Source of the DNA: Mesonia aquimarina
Lineage (GTDB): Bacteria; Bacteroidota; Bacteroidia; Flavobacteriales; Flavobacteriaceae
Length of the DNA stretch: 64,000 nucleotides
NCBI RefSeq assembly: GCF_003667275.1
Contig: NZ_RCNV01000012.1
Coordinates: 44,257-108,256 of the forward strand
Reading direction: 5' to 3'
This document shows, in pieces, positions 37,607 through 46,692 of the stretch. A program made the position numbers and the translations under genes. Under the pieces are notes generated by a model. It was not told the DNA's origin, made no database searches, and was given only the letters and a program-made list of their open reading frames with translations. The first letter of the stretch is position 1, and every line of letters starts with the position of its first letter.

Positions 37607-38986
37607 ATGAACAATCATAAAAAGCATACCATTTTAAATTTTCTGCCATCTTTAAATAATGTATGGTGGTTAAGTGGTGTGCTTTTATTTTTGTTCGCTA
37701 ACTCAATGTTTGCACAAGGAACCCAAACGCAACAGTTAAATCCTTGTAACCAAAGAAGGGCTGTAGTCTATAGTGTAGATATAGGTGAAAATGAGGGAAA
37801 TGGTTCTACAAATTCAATTTATGATTGGACAATTTTAGAGCAAGAATTCTCCGGACAAATATATGTACTGACCTCAAGTGGAAATAAAATTGAGGTTGCA
37901 TGGCAAGACACTCCTTCAGGTACATATACTTTACAAGTAATTGAGACAAATCTAATAACAGGCTGTGAAGGAGATCCTCAACTTTTAGATGTTGAATTAG
38001 ATATACCTCAAGAAATTTCTGAAATTGTGGGGCCCGATACACTTTGTGAAAATAGTACAGCAGTATATTCACATAATTTACCAGATGGGTTTTGGTCTAT
38101 TGAAAATGATTCAGGACTTGCAACTGTAAATAACAATGGTGAAGTGACTGCAGAAAAAGAAGGTGAGGTTACTTTAATTTATACAGTTATTATAGGGATT
38201 TGTGAATATTCTACAGAAAAAACTATATATATAAATCCATTGCCAGAAGTTCTGTTGGAAGATGCTTATTTATGTATAAACTCAGAAACAGGTGAGGTAA
38301 ATAATCCGGCACTTTTGGATGCGCAAGTAAATGGAGATAATTTAATTTTTACGTGGTATTATAATGATAAGGTTTTTGCTCGTACACAGGCATCACAATT
38401 AGAAGTTTTGAAAGTAGGGGAGTATAGCGTACAGGTGAAAAATACAGAAACAGGCTGTCTTTCAGAAAAAGTCTCGGCAACTGTTTCAAAGTCAGTTATG
38501 CCTAAAAACGCAAGTGTTTCTGTTACTAAAGATTTTGATGATCGACAATTAGTTGAAGTAACGATGCCTAATTCTGGTAACTATCAGTATAGTTTTAATG
38601 GAGGGCCATTTCAAACAAGCAATACGTTTAGTGTGGACGTTTTACCTGGAACTTATCCTATAGAAATTATAAATGAAGGCGCTTGTAATTCATTAACAAT
38701 TGAGGTTACCATAATTAATTACCCAAAATTCTTTACACCAAACCAAGATGGACATAATGATTTATGGAATATCACAAGTCTTAGAGGAGATTATAGTGCT
38801 GTAATTTATGTTTTTGATCGTTATGGAAAACTTTTAACTTCATTTAAGCCAAAATCTAGAGGCTGGGATGGAACATATCATGGAAAACAGATGCCAGCAA
38901 ACGATTATTGGTTTTTAGTAGAATATACTGATAAAAATAATAATGTTCCAAGAGAGTTTAGAGCTAATTTTACTTTAAAGCGATAA
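37607..38986 (+). CDS. T9SS type B sorting domain-containing surface protein
   Basis: The 459-residue protein has a signal region (about 1-36, FANSMFAQ), a PKD-like module (about 60-125, YDWTILEQEFSG and GTYTLQVIET) homologous to that of the preceding protein, a Big_2-like domain (about 130-205), one more Ig-like domain, a SprB-like unit (about 305-372) and a C-terminal CHU_C/type B sorting domain (about 375-459: FFTPNQDGHND, FDRYGKLL, GWDGTYHGK, ANFTLKR). T9SS exports and attaches such proteins on the cell surface. It is the only one of the three-gene cluster with a sorting signal. Confidence 0.88.
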   Translation: MNNHKKHTILNFLPSLNNVWWLSGVLLFLFANSMFAQGTQTQQLNPCNQRRAVVYSVDIGENEGNGSTNSIYDWTILEQEFSGQIYVLTSSGNKIEVAWQDTPSGTYTLQVIETNLITGCEGDPQLLDVELDIPQEISEIVGPDTLCENSTAVYSHNLPDGFWSIENDSGLATVNNNGEVTAEKEGEVTLIYTVIIGICEYSTEKTIYINPLPEVLLEDAYLCINSETGEVNNPALLDAQVNGDNLIFTWYYNDKVFARTQASQLEVLKVGEYSVQVKNTETGCLSEKVSATVSKSVMPKNASVSVTKDFDDRQLVEVTMPNSGNYQYSFNGGPFQTSNTFSVDVLPGTYPIEIINEGACNSLTIEVTIINYPKFFTPNQDGHNDLWNITSLRGDYSAVIYVFDRYGKLLTSFKPKSRGWDGTYHGKQMPANDYWFLVEYTDKNNNVPREFRANFTLKR

Positions 38987-39031
38987 TTTTTTGAAAAAAT
39001 TAAATAAATATATGATAGCGTTATGTCAGTG

Positions 39032-39055
39032 AGAATGCCTTGTATAGGCATTTTT
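39032..39055 (+). terminator. Terminator-like hairpin after the three-gene surface cluster
   Basis: AATGCCT (39034-39040) pairs with AGGCATT (39046-39052), followed by a short T-run. Confidence 0.65.
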
Positions 39056-39090
39056 GCTATTTTGTAAAGTAATGTTATTCAGTGTTTTAT

Positions 39091-39120
39091 TTTGTTTTCC
39101 TTAGAAAAACCGTACCTTTA
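39091..39120 (+). promoter_or_regulatory. Candidate promoter for the 1353-residue T9SS protein
   Basis: TTTG (39091-39094), 18 bases, then TACCTTTA (39113-39120): correct spacing for Bacteroidetes -33/-7 elements, with one mismatch in the last base of the -7 element. The leader would be about 100 bases. Confidence 0.4.
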
Positions 39121-39223
39121 TACTACATAAGCAGCTGATTTTATGTTTTTAAATCATTTATTTTACCGATCTAATTCGGGTGCAAGATTGTAAGTGATTT
39201 AGTTTAATTAAAATCTACTTATT

Positions 39224-42200
39224 ATGCGTATTTGTTTTTCTTACTTAAAGAGTGTTCTCTTTATTATTTTAACTTTTTTTTCTTCTGTTCTTTTCTCACA
39301 ACAACAAATTTACCTTCAAGATTTTGAAACCAATACGGGTTACTCTACTAGCGTATCTGAGTTTATAGCTGGCAATGATAATGATTATTTTAAACGAACT
39401 AACGAATCTGCTATTAATGCTAGTTTTACAAATAAACAAGGAAACTATTTTTTTGCGGCACAAAATATAGACGGAAATGGAAACGCTTTACCACTAAGTC
39501 TTTCATTGAACAATATTAATATTTCAAGTTTTATAGGCTTAGAGGTTAGGGTTTATTTAGCAGAAGATGATGATGGAACTAATCAGGATTGGGATGCTAC
39601 AGATTACGTTCATATACTTTATGATATTGATAATTCAGGAGCTTTTACAAACTTACTAAATGTAGAGTCTGATTTGATTTCTGGTAGTAATGGAGAACCG
39701 GGTATAGATGAGAATTTTAATGGCGTGGCAAACAATAAGCTTATTACCGATAATTTTGAACAATTTTCGGTGTCCATTCCTTCTACAGGAAATAATTTAG
39801 ATATTAAAGTAGAATTCGATTTGAATTCTGGCGATGAAGATATTGCCATCGATCATATTGAGGTAATTGGTTTTTCATCAGGAACTAATCTTCCACCTAA
39901 AATTAGTAATATTCAACAAACACCTTCCGTAGTGAATTCTTCAAATACTGTGGCTATTTCTTCAGCAATAACAGATACTGATGGTATTAATACAGCGGTT
40001 TTAAAATGGGGGACAAATAGTTCTAATTTATTAAACTCCATACCACTTACAAATTCTTCCGGAGATGTTTATACAACTAACTCTTCAATCCCTGCACAAC
40101 CTGATGGAACATTAATTTACTATCAAATTGAAGCAACAGATTCAAATTCTAATTCAAAAATAACTAGTTCAAATGTACAATCTTATACTGTAGAAAACCC
40201 TATGCCAACAAGTTTTATAGCAATACAAAGCTTTGATAATGAAGGGCCGGTTTGGGAGTATTCTACTAATACCAATTTTTTTAATAATGGAGATGATGGT
40301 TTTTATGATGTTATCGGGGCGAGGAAAATATCTGAGTTAGATAACCCGAACTTCAATCAGCAGATATTAGCCGAAAATGATCTTGATAACACTAACGGAA
40401 ATGGTACTTCTGGTTTTGCAACAATAACTTTTAATACAATAGATATTTCAACAAATACTAATGTACAGCTGACTTTTGATTATCAATTAGATGGCTATAA
40501 TGCAAATAATGATGATGCAAAATATGAACTTTTCTACGATGGAAATTCACAAGGAGAAGTTTTTATTTTAGACGGAAATGGAAGTATAGAAGATAAAGTG
40601 GGTGAAATAATTGAAAATATTCCAAACACAGTTAATCAAGTTAGTTTAAAAATAGCCATTCGTAATAATGGTAATACAGGGTTTTCTGGTTTTGATAATT
40701 TTAGTTTAGAGGAGATTACTAATTTTCCGCCTGAAATTTCTAGTGTTACTCAAAGCCCTTTAGCAGCGAACGTGACTTCAGCTGATGCGGTTACGGTTTC
40801 TGCAGATATTACGGATACCGATGGAATTAATTCAGTTGAAGTATTATGGGGAACCTCTAGTGGAAATTTAACCAACACTATTGTAATGAGCTCTGCTTCA
40901 GGTAATATTTATACAGCAAATACAGCTATTCCAGCACAACCCGATGGAATCAATATTTATTATCAAATAGAAACAACCGATAATTATAGCACGCCTGCTT
41001 CATCAACAAGTAACGAATTTAATTATGAAGTAAATGACCCTATTCCGCCGCCTGATTTAATTATTACCGAAGTGGCTGATCCAGTTGACTTTTCAACATC
41101 CACTAAAAATCGATTTGTCGAAATATATAATAATGGCACTGCAGCTATAGATTTAGATGCTCAAGAAATTTATTTAGCAAAATATAGTAATGCAAATAAT
41201 TCTACAACTACCTCTATTGCGTTAACAGGAATAATTGAAGCGGACGATTATTTTATTATTGCAACTGATGAAACTAATTTTGAAGCTGCCTATGGTTTTA
41301 AACCTGATGAAACAGGTTCAATAACGGGCAATGGAGATGATCCTTACGCGCTTTATATTGGGGGAGATGCAGATGATGGCGATTTATTTGATGTTTATGG
41401 AGAAATAGGTGTTGATGGAACGGGAGAAGCTTGGGAGTATGAAAATTCAAGAGCTTTTAGAAACAGTGTTTCTACAAGTCCAACTACCATTTGGAATGCT
41501 AATGAATGGACTATTGTTTCGGGAACCTCTCCTTATGCAACTCCGGCAGCAGCAGAAGCAGACTATGTTTTTGATTCCGGATCTTGGTCGCCAATCACAC
41601 CTATAGGAAATATTCAACCTGATGAAAATATTAAAATCATTTCTGGCGATGTGATTTTTGATCAGGTGATAGCCTTAAATTCATTGACGCTTAATAAAAA
41701 TGCTAGCTTAGCAATTGAATCCCACTTGAAGCTTTATGGAAATCTATATGCTTATGGCGAGCTCTTATTTAAAAGTAATTCGATTACCGAAACAGGAACT
41801 TTAGGAGCAATGGATTCTTCTTCAGAAATAAATGGAAAGGTCCGTATAGAACGTTTTATACCTGCCAAGCGTGCGTTTCGGTTTTTGTCGTCTTCAGTTA
41901 ATACAGACAATTCAATCAATCAAAATTGGCAAGAAGGAGTGCATAATACGGGAACAAATTTTCCGGCAGATAATATGAACCCGAATGATGGTTTTGGTAC
42001 ACATATTACGGGAGATATAAATGGAGCTAATGGGTTTGATGCCACACTTTCAGGAAATCCTTCTCTATTTTTCTTTAATAACATAAATCAATCTTGGGAA
42101 AATATTCCCAATACCGATACCGAAATTCTGCAAGCTGGAAAGCCTTACCGGATTTTGATAAGAGGAAGTAGAGCAATTAATGTTACTGATAACAATGCCA

Positions 42201-43285
42201 CGCCTACCGATACTAAATTAAGAATGAATGGAGAGTTAATTTCTGGAACGCAAAATTTCACCAATTTAACAAGCAATGTGAATGAATTTAATTTTATCGG
42301 AAACCCCTATCAAGCGGTTGTTGATATGAATAGTGTCTTGTCGGCAAGTATAAATATTGATGCGAATGAATATTATGTGTGGGATCCAAATAAAAATACA
42401 CAAGGCGGTTATGTCACTGTTACTTTACCTTCTGGAGTGAATTCTGATGGGTCTCCAGCAAATGAATATTTACAACCTCACCAAGCTTTTTTTGTTGCGC
42501 CTAGTGGCGGAAGTAATCCTGAAATTATTTTTGAAGAAAATCATAAAGTCAATTCGGCGCATACCACAGTTTTTAACGGAAATGAAGATCTAACAATGAC
42601 GGTGCAATTACTTAAAGAAAATCAAGCTAACTGGATATTGAGTGATAGTTTTATGGTACTTTTTAATAGTAATTACTCAAACCAAATCAACCAAAAGGAT
42701 GCAAGAAAACTAGGGAATATTGATGAAAATATTGCCTTAAAAAATACTGCCGACTTTTTGAGTGTAGAAAGGAGAGCAGAACCGATTGAAGGAGATTCAC
42801 TAGTTTTTTTCAATAGTAATTACAGAACTACAAATTATAGATTAAAAATAACAAAACCTGATTTTGAAAACGTTAAGACTTATTTATATGATGATTTTCT
42901 TAATCAAGAAACAGAATTAGCAAATGGAGAAAATTCTATTGACTTTTTAGTAGATCAAGCAATAGAAGAAAGTATAAGTTCAGAGCGTTTTTCAATTTAT
43001 TTTGAAGAAGAATTAAACATTAATGCCTATGAAAAAGCTGATGTTAAAATGTACCCTAACCCTTATGAGGACGGGAAATTAATCTTAGAAATTACAGAAA
43101 TAGATGAACAAAAAATGGACCTGAAAATTTTCAATCTACTAGGTGCAGAAGTTTTTAAAGAACAAGACAAGTCTCTACTGAATAATAAATTAGTAATACA
43201 AAAGCTACGTTTAGCTCCCGGAATTTATACTGTTCAATTAATAGGAAATTCGTCAACAAGTGTTAAAAAGTTAGTTGTAAAATAA
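39224..43285 (+). CDS. Large T9SS type A secreted protein with lamin-tail domain
   Basis: The 1353-residue protein has a signal peptide (about 1-25, VLFSQ), a jelly-roll-like region (about 28-220), a pair of homologous Ig-like units starting PPKISNIQQTP (about 223) and PPEISSVTQSP (about 502), each with ITDTDGIN and IPAQPDG, separated by a second jelly-roll region, a lamin-tail domain (about 610-780: LIITEVADP, RFVEIYNNG) and a C-terminal type A sorting domain (about 1270-1353: MYPNPYEDGKLILE, APGIYTVQL, KKLVVK). LTD-type proteins are often extracellular and associated with nucleases or adhesion; no catalytic domain is visible. A small PID-CTERM-like gene follows 6 bases after it. Confidence 0.88.
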   Translation: MRICFSYLKSVLFIILTFFSSVLFSQQQIYLQDFETNTGYSTSVSEFIAGNDNDYFKRTNESAINASFTNKQGNYFFAAQNIDGNGNALPLSLSLNNINISSFIGLEVRVYLAEDDDGTNQDWDATDYVHILYDIDNSGAFTNLLNVESDLISGSNGEPGIDENFNGVANNKLITDNFEQFSVSIPSTGNNLDIKVEFDLNSGDEDIAIDHIEVIGFSSGTNLPPKISNIQQTPSVVNSSNTVAISSAITDTDGINTAVLKWGTNSSNLLNSIPLTNSSGDVYTTNSSIPAQPDGTLIYYQIEATDSNSNSKITSSNVQSYTVENPMPTSFIAIQSFDNEGPVWEYSTNTNFFNNGDDGFYDVIGARKISELDNPNFNQQILAENDLDNTNGNGTSGFATITFNTIDISTNTNVQLTFDYQLDGYNANNDDAKYELFYDGNSQGEVFILDGNGSIEDKVGEIIENIPNTVNQVSLKIAIRNNGNTGFSGFDNFSLEEITNFPPEISSVTQSPLAANVTSADAVTVSADITDTDGINSVEVLWGTSSGNLTNTIVMSSASGNIYTANTAIPAQPDGINIYYQIETTDNYSTPASSTSNEFNYEVNDPIPPPDLIITEVADPVDFSTSTKNRFVEIYNNGTAAIDLDAQEIYLAKYSNANNSTTTSIALTGIIEADDYFIIATDETNFEAAYGFKPDETGSITGNGDDPYALYIGGDADDGDLFDVYGEIGVDGTGEAWEYENSRAFRNSVSTSPTTIWNANEWTIVSGTSPYATPAAAEADYVFDSGSWSPITPIGNIQPDENIKIISGDVIFDQVIALNSLTLNKNASLAIESHLKLYGNLYAYGELLFKSNSITETGTLGAMDSSSEINGKVRIERFIPAKRAFRFLSSSVNTDNSINQNWQEGVHNTGTNFPADNMNPNDGFGTHITGDINGANGFDATLSGNPSLFFFNNINQSWENIPNTDTEILQAGKPYRILIRGSRAINVTDNNATPTDTKLRMNGELISGTQNFTNLTSNVNEFNFIGNPYQAVVDMNSVLSASINIDANEYYVWDPNKNTQGGYVTVTLPSGVNSDGSPANEYLQPHQAFFVAPSGGSNPEIIFEENHKVNSAHTTVFNGNEDLTMTVQLLKENQANWILSDSFMVLFNSNYSNQINQKDARKLGNIDENIALKNTADFLSVERRAEPIEGDSLVFFNSNYRTTNYRLKITKPDFENVKTYLYDDFLNQETELANGENSIDFLVDQAIEESISSERFSIYFEEELNINAYEKADVKMYPNPYEDGKLILEITEIDEQKMDLKIFNLLGAEVFKEQDKSLLNNKLVIQKLRLAPGIYTVQLIGNSSTSVKKLVVK

Positions 43286-43291
43286 TTGTCT

Positions 43292-43495
43292 ATGAATTTA
43301 CGAATAAAGAAAGCAATAATTTTTTTAGCCCTAGTTATTTGTTGTGCTAATTTTGTGGAAGCTCAAACTTTACCTGGTTTTCCTACCGATGTTGATGATG
43401 AAACACCCACAGCCCCAATAGACGGTTTTATAAGTATAGCAGCTGCTGTTGGAATTTATTTAGGACTGAAGGGAAAATCTAATTCTGAAAATTGA
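43292..43495 (+). CDS. Small PID-CTERM-like sorting-domain protein
   Basis: A 67-residue protein with a signal peptide (IIFLALVICCANFVEAQ), a 15-residue acidic linker and a C-terminal TAPIDGFISIAAAVGIYLGLKG: a PID motif, a hydrophobic helix and a basic end. This is the layout of the PID-CTERM group of small Bacteroidetes envelope proteins. The ATG at 43292 is preferred over a TTG at 43286. It lies 6 bases after the T9SS protein, so the two are almost surely cotranscribed. Function unknown. Confidence 0.65.
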   Translation: MNLRIKKAIIFLALVICCANFVEAQTLPGFPTDVDDETPTAPIDGFISIAAAVGIYLGLKGKSNSEN

Positions 43496-43518
43496 ATGCT
43501 AATCATAGGTTAATTTTA

Positions 43519-43549
43519 TTGCGTTTAGGATGAACAATTGTTAGTTTTG
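43519..43549 (+). promoter_or_regulatory. Candidate promoter for the enoyl-CoA hydratase gene
   Basis: TTG (43519-43521), 20 bases, then TAGTTTTG (43542-43549), a full match to TAnnTTTG. The ATG is 73 bases downstream. Confidence 0.5.
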
Positions 43550-43622
43550 GAATCGATAAAAAAGTAAAGAATTTTAAAACAGTACGTTTTTGAAATTTAT
43601 CATTCAAAATAAATAATTGATT

Positions 43623-44375
43623 ATGACAGATCCTTACGTAAAACAACATATTGAAAACAATATAGCAACAATCGAATTTTTTCATCCGGCGCACAATTCC
43701 TTACCAGGAAATATATTGGCTCAATTAGCCGATACCATTACGGAAACGGGTAAAAATGATGAGGTTTTAGTAATAGTTTTAAAAAGTGGTGGAGATCGAA
43801 CTTTCTGTGCAGGAGCAAGTTTTAAAGAATTAATTTCAATTGAAAACGAAAAAGAAGGCGAAAAATTCTTTAGCGGATTTGCTAATGTAATTAATGCTAT
43901 GCGTAAATGCCCTAAATTTATCATCGGTCGCGTGCAAGGTAAAACTGTTGGTGGTGGCGTTGGTTTAGCTTCAGCAATGGATTATTGTATGGCAACTAAA
44001 TTTTCGGCCATAAAATTAAGCGAGCTTAACTTGGGAATAGGACCATTTGTAGTAGGGCCAGCGGTAGAGCGTAAAATCGGCGTTAGCGGAATGTCTCAAA
44101 TTGCTATTGATGCCAATTCATTTTATTCACCAGAATGGGCAAAAGATAAAGGATTGTTTACGAAAGTATTTGACTCTACAGAAGAATTAGACGATGAGGT
44201 GCAAACTTTGGCAGAGCAACTTTGTGGTTTTAATCCTGAAGCAGTTAAGGAAATGAAACAAATGTTTTGGAGAGGAACTGAAGATTGGGACGAACTTTTG
44301 CAAGAACGCGCAAAAATAAGCGGTCGTTTAGTACTTTCTTCTTTTACAAAGGAGAAGCTTAAGCGTTTTAAGTAA
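43623..44375 (+). CDS. Enoyl-CoA hydratase/isomerase family protein
   Basis: The 250-residue crotonase-fold protein has the oxyanion-hole region TFCAGASFKELI (about 60-71) and KTVGGGVGLASAMDYCMAT (about 106-124). The usual catalytic Glu pair is only partly recognisable. It would act on an acyl-CoA thioester. In many Flavobacteriaceae this gene sits next to a PaaY-like gene, as here, which suggests a role in phenylacetate or fatty-acid breakdown, but no other paa gene is present in the window. The ATG at 43623 is preferred over the TTG at 43617. Confidence 0.88.
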   Translation: MTDPYVKQHIENNIATIEFFHPAHNSLPGNILAQLADTITETGKNDEVLVIVLKSGGDRTFCAGASFKELISIENEKEGEKFFSGFANVINAMRKCPKFIIGRVQGKTVGGGVGLASAMDYCMATKFSAIKLSELNLGIGPFVVGPAVERKIGVSGMSQIAIDANSFYSPEWAKDKGLFTKVFDSTEELDDEVQTLAEQLCGFNPEAVKEMKQMFWRGTEDWDELLQERAKISGRLVLSSFTKEKLKRFK

Positions 44376-44391
44376 AAATAGTAAAATTGAA

Positions 44392-44432
44392 AACTGTAAA
44401 GCGATAAATTTAAACTCAATCGCTTTGCAGTT
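44392..44432 (+). repeat. 14-bp stem hairpin between the hydratase and paaY-like genes
   Basis: AACTGTAAAGCGAT (44392-44405) pairs with ATCGCTTTGCAGTT (44419-44432) with one G-T pair and a 13-base loop. Only a weak T content follows. It ends 13 bases before the next ATG, so it is either a poor terminator or an mRNA-stabilising or translational element. Confidence 0.55.
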
Positions 44433-44445
44433 AAATTATATAATT

Positions 44446-45045
44446 ATGATTTACGCTTTTAAAGGTCACATCCCCGTTGTTCACAAAAGTAGTTTTGTAC
44501 ATCCATTAGCCGCTGTTACCGGAAATGTAATAATTGGAAAAGATTGTTACATCGGTCCGGGAGCTGCAATACGCGGGGATTGGGGTGAGATTATATTGGA
44601 AGATGGTGTTAATGTACAAGAAAATTGTACTATCCATATGTTTCCAGGAAAAAGTATCACTCTAAAGAAAAGCGCTCATATCGGTCACGGAGCAATTATA
44701 CACGGGGCTAATATTGGAGAAAATGTATTGGTTGGCATGAATACCGTCATTATGGATGATGCCGAAATTGGAGATGAATCTATTATAGGCGCTATGGCAT
44801 TTGTAAAGGCAGAAACTAAAATTCCAAGTCGAAGCCTAGTAGTCGGCAATCCTGCGAAAGTTATCAAACAAGTTTCTGATGAGATGATTGCGTGGAAAAG
44901 TGCCGGAACTAAGTTATATCAGCGTTTACCAACTGACTGTCACGAAAGTTTAGAAGAAGTCGAGCCACTTCGTGAAATTCCAAAAAATCGTCCGAAGCAA
45001 GAAAATTTTTATCAAACATTAAATGAGTTTAAAAGTGATTCTTAA
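44446..45045 (+). CDS. PaaY-like hexapeptide-repeat protein (gamma-carbonic anhydrase/transferase fold)
   Basis: The 199-residue protein is a left-handed beta-helix of hexapeptide repeats (about 25-145: VTGNVIIGKDCYIGPGAAI, HIGHGAIIHGANIGENVLVG, AEIGDESIIGAMAF) with a C-terminal helix. PaaY proteins accompany phenylacetate degradation and some hydrolyse dead-end CoA thioesters; related gamma-carbonic anhydrases bind metal through three His, and His residues in HMFPG, IGHGA and IHGA fit this. The ATG at 44446 (MIYAFKGHIPVVHKSSFVHP) is the standard start. Confidence 0.85.
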   Translation: MIYAFKGHIPVVHKSSFVHPLAAVTGNVIIGKDCYIGPGAAIRGDWGEIILEDGVNVQENCTIHMFPGKSITLKKSAHIGHGAIIHGANIGENVLVGMNTVIMDDAEIGDESIIGAMAFVKAETKIPSRSLVVGNPAKVIKQVSDEMIAWKSAGTKLYQRLPTDCHESLEEVEPLREIPKNRPKQENFYQTLNEFKSDS

Positions 45046-45075
45046 AATTAATTGTTGATTATATATAGATAAAAG

Positions 45076-45106
45076 AGACTGTCTAAAAAGGCAGTCTTTT
45101 TTCATG
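45076..45106 (+). terminator. Rho-independent terminator after the paaY-like gene
   Basis: AGACTGTCT and AGGCAGTCT (about 45076-45084 and 45089-45097) form a stem with one G-T pair followed by six T residues. Confidence 0.82.
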
Positions 45107-45138
45107 GTTAATAAGTTGATATTTTGTATTTTCATTGA

Positions 45139-45282
45139 ATGAAATCAAATCCAGTTAGGAAGACCAATGTTCAGGGGCAACTAAGTCTTCTTCCTCCCAG
45201 TTATGATGATTTTGTTCCAGAGAATCATCCAATGGGTATTGTTATTGAAATTATAGATCAGATACTGCAATTACTACATTAG
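45139..45282 (+). pseudogene. Remnant of an IS1182-family transposase (N terminus only)
   Basis: A 47-codon reading frame whose product contains QGQLSLLPPSYDDFVPENHP and IEIIDQI, the N terminus of IS1182-family transposases, then breaks off at a stop where the family continues for some 400 residues. The rest of the gene is absent; an IS3-family element begins immediately after, so the IS1182 copy was probably truncated by that insertion or a linked deletion. Confidence 0.7.
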
Positions 45283-45333
45283 ACTGGATATAGAGTTGAA
45301 TGAATATTATTGCAAGTTGTTAACTTAGCAATT

Positions 45334-45649
45334 ATGAGACGTAAAGCCAAACATTACAAATTAGAGTTTAAACAGAAAGCAGTAGAATTAAGTTATGCCA
45401 AAGGCAGTGTGAAACAGGTTTGTGAGGATCTGGATATCTTACCTGCTGTTCTTTACCGCTGGCGTAAAGAGCAAAAGAATTATGGTAAGAATAGTTTTCC
45501 CGGTCGGGGCAATCCTAAAATGACCGATGAACAAAAAGAGATGGCTCGCTTAAAGTAAGACCATAAAAGAAGCTGAATTAGAACATGATATCTTAAAAAA
45601 GGCGATTGGCATCTTTTCCGCAAGCGACAAGAAGAATACAGGTTCATAA
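45334..45649 (+). pseudogene. IS3-family transposase orfA, frameshifted
   Basis: The frame starts MRRKAKHYKLEFKQKAVEL and holds a helix-turn-helix (VKQVCEDLDILPAVLYRWRK). It hits a stop at 45556-45558 just after EMARLK; deleting one T at about 45556 restores KTIKEAELEHDILKKAIGIF and a stop at 45647-45649, the normal OrfA end. So a single-base insertion has broken it. Confidence 0.8.
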
Positions 45650-46502
45650 AACAGCATCGTATGAAATTTCCTGTTGAAAAGATGTGCACTATGTTAGCCG
45701 TGAGTAAATGTGGTTATTATCAATGGTTGAAATCCGGTACCAGCAGCCTCTAGAAAGAAAATCAGAAGCTTTCTTCACTAATCAAAAATATATTTGAAGA
45801 TAGTCACTAAAGCAATGGATCCACAAGAATAAAAGCTGAATTGAAAGCCCTAGGCTTTAAGGTGTCAAAGCCACGGGTATAGCCCGTATTTTGTATGTAA
45901 AGAGGAAGCGAAAGTTTAAGACAACCACTAATAGTAACCATAAATATCCCACAGCACCAAACTTTTTGAATCAATGCTTCAGTGTGGCCAAAGCTAATCA
46001 AGTATGGGTAAGCGATATCACTTATGTTCAGACCAAACAAGGTTGGAGTTACCTAAGAGTGATCATTGATCTATTTAAAAGAAAAGTTATAGGATGGGCT
46101 TTTAGTGATACCCTAAATACCGAGGATACTTTTATACAAGCTTGGCAGATGGCTATTAAAAATACCACACTCACGCAACCTTTGATATTTCATTCAGACC
46201 AAGGTATTCAATATGCCAGCCAAAGATTTACTAATCTACTTAAAAGTTATAATGGCCTGGTAAAGCCATCTACGAGTCGGTAAGGAAACTGCTGGGAAAA
46301 TGCCGTAGTGGAATCCTTTTTAAAATCTCTAAAAGTAGAGTAGGTATATTGGCATAAGAACAAGCTTAGATCACAGGCAGAGTTATCTATCTTTCAGTGG
46401 ATAGAAACCTGGTACAATACCAGAAGAAAACATTCTTATTTAGGTAACAGAGCCATTAAAGAGTTTGAAATAGATATGTGTAATCAAAAACTAGCAGCAT
46501 AG
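45643..46502 (+). pseudogene. IS3-family transposase orfB (DDE), multiply disrupted
   Basis: The product can be followed from FIKQHRMKFPVEKMC to the end NQKLAA, but in-frame stops occur at 45751, 45808, 46281 and 46341, and a frame change is needed at about 45880. The three catalytic residues are still encoded: Asp in VWVSDITY, Asp in FHSDQGIQY, Glu in ENAVVESF. The longest open part, 45891-46283, covers the integrase core. Five lesions indicate long-standing decay. Confidence 0.85.
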
Positions 46503-46638
46503 TCACTTAAACTTAAAGTCCAGTTTTTTGTTGCAACTCCAATTTTCAAAAAATTTATAAATAGCATTAAGATAAAGCATTTTTTCATAATTAAAATATT
46601 GGTTTTATTTAGTTTTAATTTTTTGGATGAATCAAAAA

Positions 46639-46672
46639 AGCCTAGCGTATTTTAATTTTAATACACTAGGCT
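46639..46672 (-). terminator. Terminator-like hairpin after the PNGase F-like gene
   Basis: AGCCTAG-C-GTATT and AATAC-A-CTAGGCT arms (46639-46672) form a stem with one mismatch, followed on the minus strand by six U residues. Confidence 0.8.
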
Positions 46673-46692
46673 AAAAATTTTAAAAAATACTA

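Larger units (their letters stand above)
45291..46542 (+). mobile_element. Decayed IS3-family insertion sequence
   Basis: A two-gene IS3-family element (orfA and orfB). The right end, about 46515-46542, reads inward (minus strand) ggagttgcaacaaaaaactgg, a typical terminal sequence; the left end near 45291 (tagagttgaatgaa) matches only in part, so that limit is approximate. I see no clear target duplication. Both genes carry frameshifts and stop codons, so the element is not autonomous. Confidence 0.8.

Noticed and set aside
45594..45601. Programmed frameshift site (A6G) to save the IS3 transposase
   Set aside because: The sequence is present, but the extra base near 45556 lies before it and orfB has several stops, so frameshifting could not restore a product.
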